A stretch of DNA of 5,070 bases from Chloroflexota bacterium (GTDB lineage Bacteria; Chloroflexota; Limnocylindria; QHBO01). The translations under genes were made by a program, and so were the position numbers. The DNA is taken from NCBI GenBank assembly GCA_013820865.1, contig JACDHU010000151.1, forward strand, positions 1 through 5,070. Reading direction: 5' to 3'. Below, piece after piece: positions 1 to 5,070 of the stretch (position 1 is its first letter; every line of letters starts with the position of its first letter). The notes below the pieces were generated by a model. The model was not told where the DNA came from and made no database searches. It worked only from the letters and a program-made list of their open reading frames with translations.

Positions 1-415
1 GCGCGAGGGCGCCGAATGGCTCCAGCATGTCGTACACCGCCTCCGCGACACGCGGTTCGTCCGTCCAGTGGAAGGATTGGCCGAACGTCACGAGCCGATA
101 CGGCCCCGACGCCGCGTGCGGAAGATCTTCGGCCACGGCTTGCACCCAGCGGGCGTTCGTGATGCGGCGCTCCGCGGCGGCGCGGTGGGCCTCGGCGAGC
201 ATGGCTGCGTCCGGATCAAGCCCGACCGCCTCCTGGAACAGGTGCGCGAGCCGTATGGTCAGGACGCCCGGGCCGCACCCGACATCGAGCAACCGGCCAC
301 CGCCATCGAGATGGAGCTCCTCTGCCAGGAGGGACTCGAGCTGTGGTGAATAGGGCGGCCTGCCGTGCCGGTAGTGCGCGGCGGCGCCATCGTAGATCGT
401 CGGGTCATACGCCAC
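1..415 (-). CDS. Class I SAM-dependent methyltransferase, N-terminal part (cut by left edge)
   Basis: About 138 residues of a Rossmann-fold methyltransferase can be read before the window ends. From the proposed GTG start at 415, motif I (the SAM-binding glycine loop LLDVGCGPG) is at residues 42-50. The acidic residue after strand 2, expected to bind the SAM ribose, is D67 in GLDPD. AEDLP lies at 95-99 and the motif IV region FGQSFHW at 111-117. The N-terminus (YDGAAAHYRHGRPPYSP) matches the usual opening of the methyltransferase type-11/UbiE-like group. The substrate cannot be told from this part; small-molecule methylation is likely and the protein is probably cytosolic. The start is uncertain: the frame stays open upstream, GTG at 415 has no clear Shine-Dalgarno sequence, and a TTG at 442 is an alternative. 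GTG at 415 fits the family's usual length best. The gene begins after the terminator of the upstream minus-strand gene, so it probably has its own promoter in the ~80 bases between. Confidence 0.85.
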   Translation of the reverse strand, partial: MAYDPTIYDGAAAHYRHGRPPYSPQLESLLAEELHLDGGGRLLDVGCGPGVLTIRLAHLFQEAVGLDPDAAMLAEAHRAAAERRITNARWVQAVAEDLPHAASGPYRLVTFGQSFHWTDEPRVAEAVYDMLEPFGALA

Positions 416-495
416 TGCGACAGCATGCCGCGCGGCGGCCAACCTTACCGAGCCAGAGCTTGCATTTGCCTTCGGCAGCAGCACTGACACAAGAA

Positions 496-523
496 AAAGG
501 GCCGGACGTCTGTCCGGCCCTTT
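496..523 (-). terminator. Intrinsic terminator of the PRC-barrel/DUF2382 gene
   Basis: There is a perfect 12-bp inverted repeat: AAAGGGCCGGAC at 496-507 and GTCCGGCCCTTT at 512-523, with a 4-base loop. Read on the minus strand, the stem runs into TTTTTCTT, the U-tract expected of a Rho-independent terminator. It lies about 24 bases after the stop codon of the gene at 548-1276. On the plus strand only three T follow the stem and no plus-strand gene ends here, so it acts on the minus strand. Confidence 0.88.
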
Positions 524-547
524 CAATGGACGTGCTATCGGCGGGTG

Positions 548-1276
548 TTACCGCCGGTCGGTCTTGTTGACCTGATTGGTCTCGTCGACATCGAACTCCT
601 CGCGTCGGACGGTGTCCTCCACGTGGCGCGTATCCTCGCTCTGGGTCTTGGTGATCTCAATCTCCTCGACCGGGCGGGCCACCTTGCGGACCTCGATCTC
701 CTCCTCCATCACCGGCACTCGGACCGACTCACCGGAGAAGGCCTGATCGTCGCGGAGGTTCTCGCCGCTCAGCGACTCGCCGCTTACCGGCCGCCGCTCG
801 ACATGCACTTCCTCGCGGCGAACGGGTACGTCGATGGTCCGGGTCTCTTCGACCACGTTCTTCTCGACGACAACTTCACCCTCGCGCTGGACCGTGTTGG
901 CCTCGAGGTCCTCCTCGTAGCGCCGGATGCGCGTGCCGCCCTGACGGACCGCCGGCTCGGCGCCCAGATCGTGCTCCTGCGACCACGCCGACTCAGTCGG
1001 CGCCTGCGTCCAATTCATGGACTCGATCTGATCCTTGTCGACGCTCAGGTACCAGTCGTCGCCTTCCTCGCGAGCAACCTGGTCGCGCGGGATGTAGTAG
1101 GTCCGGCGCTCGCCTAGCCCCAGAAAGCCACCATCGCTCTCGGCGACGATGAAGTCGGGATTGATCTCGACCACGTCGCCGATCTTGTCGCCGTCGACGT
1201 CGTGGAGCTCGATCTCCTCGGTCAGCCACTCGTCGACCTGACGGCCGGTGTACGGGCTTCTCTGTGTGTCAGTCAT
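548..1276 (-). CDS. PRC-barrel and DUF2382 (YsnF/AvaK-like) stress-type protein
   Basis: This 242-residue protein has two parts. Residues about 17-90 form a PRC-barrel domain (IELHDVDGDKIGDVVEINPDFIVAE, then YYIPRDQVAREEGDDWYLSVDKDQI). Residues about 117-232 form a DUF2382 domain, rich in Glu, Val and Arg, with two similar halves (GEVVVEKNVVEETRTIDVPVRREEVHVERRPV, then VRVPVMEEEIEVRK...VEDTVRREEFDVDE). The two halves are joined by a Ser/Gly/Glu stretch with three SGE(S/N) motifs at residues 165-184. There is no signal peptide or membrane segment, so it is probably cytoplasmic and strongly acidic. Proteins with this architecture (B. subtilis YsnF type) are commonly linked to general stress, but their molecular role is unknown. 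The ATG at 1276 is preceded by GGAGG (1283-1287 on the plus strand) with six bases between, which fixes the start. It is a single-gene unit ending at the terminator at 496-523 and is divergent from the aminotransferase gene. Confidence 0.9.
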   Translation of the reverse strand: MTDTQRSPYTGRQVDEWLTEEIELHDVDGDKIGDVVEINPDFIVAESDGGFLGLGERRTYYIPRDQVAREEGDDWYLSVDKDQIESMNWTQAPTESAWSQEHDLGAEPAVRQGGTRIRRYEEDLEANTVQREGEVVVEKNVVEETRTIDVPVRREEVHVERRPVSGESLSGENLRDDQAFSGESVRVPVMEEEIEVRKVARPVEEIEITKTQSEDTRHVEDTVRREEFDVDETNQVNKTDRR

Positions 1277-1282
1277 TCTCTG

Positions 1283-1287
1283 CCTCC
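1283..1287 (-). promoter_or_regulatory. Ribosome binding site of the PRC-barrel/DUF2382 gene
   Basis: GGAGG on the minus strand, six bases before the ATG at 1276, is a strong Shine-Dalgarno sequence and decides the start. Confidence 0.85.
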
Positions 1288-1375
1288 ATCAGCGGTGATT
1301 CATCAACGTGGCCTAGCGACCGCCCCCTGTCGGGTTCATGGGTCAGCGGCGGTCTGCGATGTCACGGTCTTTGCT

Positions 1376-1388
1376 GCACCAATGGTGC
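1376..1388. promoter_or_regulatory. Palindrome GCACCA-A-TGGTGC, possible operator
   Basis: Perfect 6-bp arms surround a single central base, the usual form of a site for a dimeric regulator. It lies about 90 bases before the start of the minus-strand PRC-barrel/DUF2382 gene and about 100 bases before the aminotransferase start. No regulator gene is adjacent and I see no second copy in the window, so a functional role is uncertain. Confidence 0.25.
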
Positions 1389-1490
1389 GCTGTAAGGCGG
1401 TGCGATGACTCGGCAACGGGTACGGCGTTATATCGCAAACCCATGACACACGCGGCCGGCGGGTGAGAATGCGGTGTCGGCAGCCCGAAT

Positions 1491-2663
1491 GTGGCGCATC
1501 ATCGGGTCCTGATGGGCAGCGTTTCGGCCAAGGCGGCCAACTTCACCGAGTCGGTCATCCGTGACATGACGCGGTTGGCGATGCGCCACGACGCGGTCAA
1601 CCTGGCCCAGGGCTTCCCCGACTTCGCCTGTCCGCCGGAGTTGAAGCGAGCCGCCATCGAGGCCGTCGAGGCCGACATCAACCAGTACGCGATCACCTGG
1701 GGCGCGCGGGTCTTTCGCGAAGCAATCGCGGCCAAGACAATGCGCACCCATTCCGGCTGGAAAGTGGATCCAGAGACGGACGTCACCGTCACGTGCGGCG
1801 CGACCGAAGGCATGATCGCGGCCATGCTGGCCTTGCTCGACCCGGCCGACGAGGTGATCGTTTTCGAGCCCTTCTACGAGAATTACGGGCCGGACGCCAT
1901 CCTGGTGGGTGCGACGCCGCGTTACGTGACCCTTCACGAGCCGGAGTGGTCCATTGACCCCGCCGAGTTGCGCGCGGCCTTCGGGCCACGGACGAAGGGT
2001 TTGGTGCTCAACAGCCCGCACAACCCGACGGGCAAGGTGTTTCGGCGGGACGAACTGGAGCTCATCGCCGAGCTGTGCACCGAACACGACGTCGTGGTCT
2101 TCACCGACGAGATCTACGAACACATCGTCTACACCGGCGAACACGTTCCGATGGCCACGTTGCCCGGCATGGCCTCGCGGACCGTGGCCGTCAACTCGCT
2201 GTCGAAGACGTACTCGGTCACCGGCTGGCGGGTCGGGTGGGTGATTGCACCGGCCGAGTTGACGAGCGGCATCCGCAAGGTGCACGACTTCCTGACGGTC
2301 GGCGCCGCAGCGCCGCTGCAGTCGGCTGGCGCCGTCGCGATGTCACTGCCCGATGATTACTACGCGCAGCTCAGTGCCGGTTACCGTGAGAGGCGTGACC
2401 TGTTGGTCGGTGCGCTGGCCAGGGCCAGCTTTCGCGTCCATCAGCCGGACGGCGCCTACTACGTGATGGCCGACTTCGCATCCCTGAGCGACGAGGATGA
2501 CGTGACCTTTGCGCGGCGGCTGACCGCCCGCCCGGGCGTCGCCACAGTGCCCGGCTCATCGTTCTACTCGGGACCGGGGTTGGGGCGCACCAAGGTCCGC
2601 TTCGCGTTTCCGAAGAGGCTGGAGACCCTGGAAGAGGCGGCCGCCCGACTCGTGCTCATCTGA
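1491..2663 (+). CDS. PLP-dependent aminotransferase, class I/II (fold type I)
   Basis: This complete 390-residue enzyme has the usual length for class I aminotransferases, cytosolic enzymes that move an amino group between an amino acid and a 2-oxo acid. With the GTG at 1491 as residue 1, visible motifs are NLAQGFPDF (37-45), INQYAITWG (63-71), the cofactor-phosphate region CGATEG (102-107), NSPHNPTG (174-181, with N178 the conserved Asn), DEIY (D206 expected to pair with the pyridine nitrogen), SLSK with Schiff-base K239, GWRVG (R247) and the substrate-carboxylate arginine R370 in KVRFAF. All key catalytic residues are present. The QGFPDF and NQYAITWG motifs place it near kynurenine/methionine/glutamine-type and succinyl-diaminopimelate-type aminotransferases, but substrate cannot be assigned from sequence alone. 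An in-frame TGA at 1464 limits the start to GTG 1491 or ATG 1512. Neither has a good Shine-Dalgarno sequence, and ATG 1512 (MGSVSAKAANFTESVIRDM) matches the common family N-terminus at least as well. Confidence 0.93.
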   Translation: MAHHRVLMGSVSAKAANFTESVIRDMTRLAMRHDAVNLAQGFPDFACPPELKRAAIEAVEADINQYAITWGARVFREAIAAKTMRTHSGWKVDPETDVTVTCGATEGMIAAMLALLDPADEVIVFEPFYENYGPDAILVGATPRYVTLHEPEWSIDPAELRAAFGPRTKGLVLNSPHNPTGKVFRRDELELIAELCTEHDVVVFTDEIYEHIVYTGEHVPMATLPGMASRTVAVNSLSKTYSVTGWRVGWVIAPAELTSGIRKVHDFLTVGAAAPLQSAGAVAMSLPDDYYAQLSAGYRERRDLLVGALARASFRVHQPDGAYYVMADFASLSDEDDVTFARRLTARPGVATVPGSSFYSGPGLGRTKVRFAFPKRLETLEEAAARLVLI

Positions 2664-2672
2664 GCGCAGCGG

Positions 2673-2697
2673 GTTTGCCAGAATAGGCATGCGGGTC
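2673..2697 (+). promoter_or_regulatory. Possible general-stress sigma promoter (GTTT-N16-GGGT)
   Basis: GTTT at 2673-2676 and GGGT at 2693-2696 are separated by 16 bases. This resembles the SigB/SigF general-stress promoter form (GTTT, about 14-17 bases, GGGTA), although the last A is a C here. It would start transcription at about 2704-2706, giving a leader of roughly 27 bases before the small membrane gene at 2732. The match is short and could be chance. Whether this organism has such a sigma factor is not visible. Confidence 0.3.
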
Positions 2698-2720
2698 GTG
2701 CCTGACCCGGAAGCCCTACT

Positions 2721-2728
2721 AAGGAGGT
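2721..2728 (+). promoter_or_regulatory. Near-perfect Shine-Dalgarno site of the small membrane protein gene
   Basis: AAGGAGGT lies three bases before the ATG at 2732, complementary to the 16S rRNA 3' end. It is the strongest ribosome binding site in the window and is the main evidence that the 53-codon frame after it is translated. Confidence 0.88.
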
Positions 2729-2731
2729 CTC

Positions 2732-2893
2732 ATGTCCCTACCCGCCATCCTGTGGCTTGTCCTGGTGGTTCTCGTCATCCTCTGGCTGGTGGGCTTTGTG
2801 CTCAACATCGCCGGCGGGCTGATCCACATCCTCATCGTCGCCGCGGTGATCATCCTGCTCTACAACCTGTTCGCCGGCCGGCGCGCGGTCTGA
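2732..2893 (+). CDS. Small two-helix membrane protein, lmo0937/DUF5670-like
   Basis: This 53-residue frame is easily missed because of its size. It starts MSLPAILWLVLVVLVILW and ends NLFAGRRAV. It has two hydrophobic helices, at about residues 5-25 and 30-47, joined by the short turn NIAGG, with a basic Arg-Arg tail expected on the cytoplasmic side. The pattern LWLV...LWLVGFVLNIAGGLIHILIV...NLF matches the lmo0937 family (DUF5670) of tiny bacterial membrane proteins, whose length is about 45-55 residues. The family has no established biochemical function; members often occur near stress-related genes. The start is fixed by AAGGAGGT just upstream. It lies 68 bases after the aminotransferase stop on the same strand, so read-through from that gene is possible, but a separate promoter is also plausible (see 2673-2697). 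It converges on dnaE. Confidence 0.88.
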   Translation: MSLPAILWLVLVVLVILWLVGFVLNIAGGLIHILIVAAVIILLYNLFAGRRAV

Positions 2894-3037
2894 CGTCCGG
2901 CCGGGCTCGTCCGGCACACAACTCGCGCGACCGGGAGAGGGATTGGGCAGGAGCAAAGGTCTATCGCTGCAAGTCCTGCGACGACTCGATCCGCATCGCG
3001 CTGCGGGCCGACGATACAGGCAGCGTCCGCTAGCCGA
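2894..3037. other. Convergent spacer between the small membrane gene and dnaE
   Basis: Neither converging gene has a clear intrinsic terminator here. The best hairpin is weak: CGCTGC (2999-3004) with GCAGCG (3020-3025), a 15-base loop and no U-tract. CGTCCGGC occurs twice near 2894-2916 as a direct repeat, which cannot form a stem by itself. A plus-strand frame over about 2943-3033 reads like coding sequence (KVYRCKSCDDSIRIALR) but has no start codon within the spacer; it is discussed as a finding, not called as a gene. Confidence 0.5.
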
Positions 3038-5070
3038 CTAGAGCACGACCACTCGAGCGTCGGGCTCGCCCACCAGCGTCACCTGGACAAGCCCCTCACC
3101 CACGCGCCGCCGAATGTCGGACAGCAGCTCCGAGTCGTAGGCCACCCCGCGGCGTAGCTGCATGCGCTGCTCGCGGCCCGTACCGGCCGGGATGCGCAGC
3201 ACGATCGGCGTTTCACCGGGCCGCTGATGGATGATCGCCCGCAACTCATGGAAGGCGTGCACCAGCTGCTCCTGCGCAGCCGGCAGGAACCGGACGTGGA
3301 GTGTCTGGCCGGGGCTCGCTTGCACGGGCTCCGTCGGCGCCGCCTCCTGCGCAGCTACAGCGCGACTGGCCTCCTCGGGCAGCGGCGGCTCCTCGTCGTG
3401 GTCCGGCGCCAGGATCTCAACCGACGACGGTTCGGCAGCCTCCCCACGGGGCTCCGGCGGACGCGGCTGCGAGCCACCGATCACGACGTCGATCGTGCCC
3501 TGAAGCGACACGCCACGCAGCGGCGACACAAGCGGCACCGTACGGACGATCGTCGCCGTGGTGTTTGGGGCACTCGGAACAACTTCGACGTTCATGCGTG
3601 CGGGCGCCGGTTCCACGTTCCGTCCGGCCGCGGCCACTGGGGCAGGTTCCCTGGCTCGCCCGTTTCCATTGCTGTTTCCGTTTCGCCGGCCGCGATCGAG
3701 CCGGAACACCTGCTGCGCAAATGCATCGGCGCCGAGGGCTGCCGCTTCGTCCCACGACCATACGGCGTCCGCCAGCAGGACCGTCTCCTCACCCTTGTGG
3801 TCGACCCGCCCCGAAACGAGCAGGATCGCGTCCTCTGCCCACGTCGTGCCTGTCTGCTCGTAGATCTTGGGAAAGACGATCACCTCGATCGTGCCCTGCA
3901 AGTCCTCCAATGTGGCGACGCCCATCGTGGCCCGCGCCTTGGTGATCACCCGTCGTACCTCGGTCACCACGCCACCCACAACCACCCGCTGCTGGTCGAG
4001 GTCCTCGCCCATGTCGGTACTGTAGGCGGTCACGAATCGACCCAGCTCGGCAGCATGCTCGCCCAGCGGGTGATCGGAGAGGTAAAGCCCGAGCAGCTCC
4101 TTTTCCCAGCGCAGGCGCTCGCGCGGCACGGCTTCGGGGATGCCGGACGGCAGCGGCCGCTCCAGCGGGGAAGAGTCGAGAGTCGAGTCGAAGAGTGACA
4201 CCTGGCCGGTCAGCCGGTCTCGCTGGGCAGCCTGTCCGGAGGCCAGCGCATCATCGAGGGCGACCAGCAGCTGCGCCGGATGACCGAGCGAGCTCAAAGC
4301 ACCGACCTTGATCAGCGATTCCAGCACTCGCCGATTGGCCAGCCGCAGGTCCACCCGCGTGCAGAAATCGACCAGCGAGCGAAACGGGCCACCCTCGGCT
4401 CGCGTGGCGACGATCGACTCGATCGCGCCGTGGCCGACGTTCTTGACGGCCAGCAGGCCGAAGCGGATGGCCGCGCCTTCGACGGTGAAGTGCAGGCCGC
4501 TGACGTGCACGTCGGGCGGCAGGACCTCGATGCCGAGACGGCGGCACTCGGCGATGGCGGCGCCGACCTTCTCGGTGTTCTCGCGGAAGGCGGTCAGCAC
4601 GCTGGCCATGTACTCGACGGTGTAATTGGCCTTCAGGTAGGCCGTCTGGTAGGCGATCAGCCCGTAACATGTGGCATGGGCCTTGTTGAAGCCATACCGC
4701 TCGAACGGCTCGAAGGCCTTGAAGACGGCGTCAATGACCTGCGGCGACACGCCCCTCTCCGCCGCCTGGCTGACGAACTTGTCCTTCTGTGCGCGCAGCA
4801 CGGCCGACTTCTTCTTGCGGATGGCGTAGCCCAGCGTGTCCGCCTCGGGTCCGGTGAAGCCGCCGAGCGCCATGGCCGCGGCCATGATGTCTTCCTGGTA
4901 GACGAAGATGCCATATGTCTTCTTGAGGTACGGCTCGAGCAGCGGGTGCAGGTAAGTGACCGCCTCCTGGCCGTGCTTGCGCCTGATGTACGCCGGGATG
5001 TTGTCCATCGGGCCCGGCCGGAAGAGTGCGACCATCGCTGCCAGGTCGAGGACCGAGGTCGGCCGCAGAT
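3038..5070 (-). CDS. dnaE: DNA polymerase III alpha subunit, C-terminal part (cut by right edge)
   Basis: The chromosomal replicase catalytic subunit is readable for 677 codons to the stop, and the frame continues through the right edge (LRPTSVLDLAA before MVALFRPGPM), so the internal ATG at 5035 is not the start. Residues here are numbered from that Met. The frame shows VALFRPGPM (2-10) and the fingers region: YGIFVYQEDIM (41-51), GFTGPEADTLGYAIRKKK (59-76), YGFNKAHATCYGLIAYQTAYLKANY (114-138). A helix-hairpin-helix region lies at about 195-255 (KNVGHGAIESI, LANRRVLESLIKVGAL). The beta-clamp-binding motif QVSLF is at 278-282 (4190-4204), an OB-fold at about 350-425, then a low-complexity linker (about 447-575) and a C-terminal domain (577-665). 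The PHP domain and palm catalytic aspartates are expected beyond the right edge. Residues 59-76 suggest Chloroflexota or Actinomycetota. The stop is TAG at 3038-3040. No intein or frameshift is seen. Confidence 0.97.
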   Translation of the reverse strand, partial: LRPTSVLDLAAMVALFRPGPMDNIPAYIRRKHGQEAVTYLHPLLEPYLKKTYGIFVYQEDIMAAAMALGGFTGPEADTLGYAIRKKKSAVLRAQKDKFVSQAAERGVSPQVIDAVFKAFEPFERYGFNKAHATCYGLIAYQTAYLKANYTVEYMASVLTAFRENTEKVGAAIAECRRLGIEVLPPDVHVSGLHFTVEGAAIRFGLLAVKNVGHGAIESIVATRAEGGPFRSLVDFCTRVDLRLANRRVLESLIKVGALSSLGHPAQLLVALDDALASGQAAQRDRLTGQVSLFDSTLDSSPLERPLPSGIPEAVPRERLRWEKELLGLYLSDHPLGEHAAELGRFVTAYSTDMGEDLDQQRVVVGGVVTEVRRVITKARATMGVATLEDLQGTIEVIVFPKIYEQTGTTWAEDAILLVSGRVDHKGEETVLLADAVWSWDEAAALGADAFAQQVFRLDRGRRNGNSNGNGRAREPAPVAAAGRNVEPAPARMNVEVVPSAPNTTATIVRTVPLVSPLRGVSLQGTIDVVIGGSQPRPPEPRGEAAEPSSVEILAPDHDEEPPLPEEASRAVAAQEAAPTEPVQASPGQTLHVRFLPAAQEQLVHAFHELRAIIHQRPGETPIVLRIPAGTGREQRMQLRRGVAYDSELLSDIRRRVGEGLVQVTLVGEPDARVVVL
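3311..3697 (-). other. dnaE: Low-complexity linker segment of dnaE
   Basis: This codes for about 130 residues between the OB-fold and the C-terminal domain of the alpha subunit. It begins with an Arg/Asn/Gly run (RNGNSNGNGR) and continues rich in Pro, Ala and Glu (AREPAPVAAA, RPPEPRGEAAEP, DEEPPLPEEA), as expected of a disordered tether. One less polar patch in the middle (about residues 494-520, ATIVRTVPLVSPLRG...IDVVIGG) could be a short binding or folded element. E. coli DnaE, from memory, has only a short connection here. Confidence 0.7.

Larger units (their letters stand above)
1277..1490. other. Divergent intergenic region with probable promoters for both flanking genes
   Basis: The 214 bases between the two divergent starts hold no convincing gene. 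Two things stand out. At 1427-1434 an AT-rich patch, GTTATATC, sits in GC-rich surroundings; it reads as TATATC on the plus strand and TATAAC on the minus strand, so either could be a -10 element. No good -35 box is visible at the right distance for either. At 1376-1388 there is a short palindrome, listed separately. Assignment as promoters is inference from position and base composition. Confidence 0.4.

Noticed and set aside
27..353. Plus-strand open frames opposite the methyltransferase
   Set aside because: They show no family features, while the minus strand has the SAM-binding motif LLDVGCGPG and other methyltransferase motifs in one frame.
545..1117. Plus-strand open frame (190 codons) opposite the PRC-barrel/DUF2382 gene
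   Set aside because: It is Leu/Ala/Asp-rich sequence produced by reading the Glu/Val/Arg repeat codons backwards; there is no ribosome site or family resemblance, and the minus frame has clear domains and a good ribosome site.
1371..1396. TTGCTG ... TGTAAG as a sigma-70 promoter for the aminotransferase
   Set aside because: The boxes are 14 bases apart, too close, and each matches the consensus poorly.
1428..2285. Long minus-strand open frame (285 codons) opposite the aminotransferase gene
   Set aside because: It lies opposite a clearly conserved enzyme, has no recognisable domain, is rich in Arg/Gly/His/Asp, and is a typical antisense shadow in GC-rich DNA.
2654..2665. Small palindrome GCTCA-TC-TGAGC at the end of the aminotransferase gene
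   Set aside because: It has five-base arms with a two-base centre overlapping the stop codon; it is too small to be a terminator and explained well enough by chance.
2692..2709. Hairpin CGGGTC-GTGCCT-GACCCG as a terminator of the aminotransferase gene
   Set aside because: The stem has only six pairs and is not followed by a T-run. It may be incidental and overlaps the possible promoter element.
2689..3033. Plus-strand frame (114 codons) overlapping the small membrane gene
   Set aside because: Its first two thirds overlap the well-supported 53-codon membrane gene out of frame and read as Arg/His/Pro-rich shadow. Only its last 30 codons look coding-like and they are treated separately.
3227..4198. 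Plus-strand open frame (323 codons) opposite dnaE
   Set aside because: The minus strand is unambiguous dnaE over this whole span; the plus frame is Arg/His/Leu-rich with no domain.

Overview
This is a GC-rich bacterial chromosomal window with five protein genes: two complete single-domain or two-domain enzymes/stress proteins, one very small membrane protein, and two genes cut by the window edges. The DnaE sequence (GFTGPEADTLGYAIRKKK in the fingers region) and the mix of a PRC-barrel/DUF2382 protein with an lmo0937-type mini membrane protein suggest a Chloroflexota or, second choice, an actinobacterial chromosome. This is inference from family resemblance, not from a search. There are no rRNA or tRNA genes, IS elements, CRISPR arrays or phage genes.

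Layout from left to right. Positions 1-415 (minus) hold the N-terminal part of a class I SAM-dependent methyltransferase whose C-terminus lies off the left edge. Positions 496-523 hold a clean 12-bp hairpin followed, on the minus strand, by a U-tract. It ends the minus-strand gene at 548-1276, which encodes a PRC-barrel + DUF2382 (YsnF/AvaK-like) stress-type protein. Positions 1277-1490 are a divergent intergenic region with an AT-rich patch and a 13-nt palindrome. Positions 1491-2663 (plus) encode a complete fold-type I PLP aminotransferase. A 53-residue, two-helix membrane protein of the lmo0937/DUF5670 type follows at 2732-2893 (plus), with a near-perfect Shine-Dalgarno sequence. Positions 2894-3037 are a short convergent spacer. 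Positions 3038-5070 (minus) carry the C-terminal part of the DNA polymerase III alpha subunit, dnaE, whose N-terminus lies off the right edge.

The genes do not form one pathway. The only functional theme I can suggest is that the PRC-barrel/DUF2382 protein and the lmo0937-type protein both belong to families commonly linked to general or envelope stress. A GTTT-N16-GGGT sequence resembling a general-stress sigma promoter sits just upstream of the small membrane gene.

I looked for an undescribed system and did not find convincing evidence of one. The points most worth checking are the unannotated mini membrane gene with its possible stress promoter, the unusually long disordered linker near the DnaE C-terminus, and an orphan coding-like CxxC stretch at about 2943-3033.
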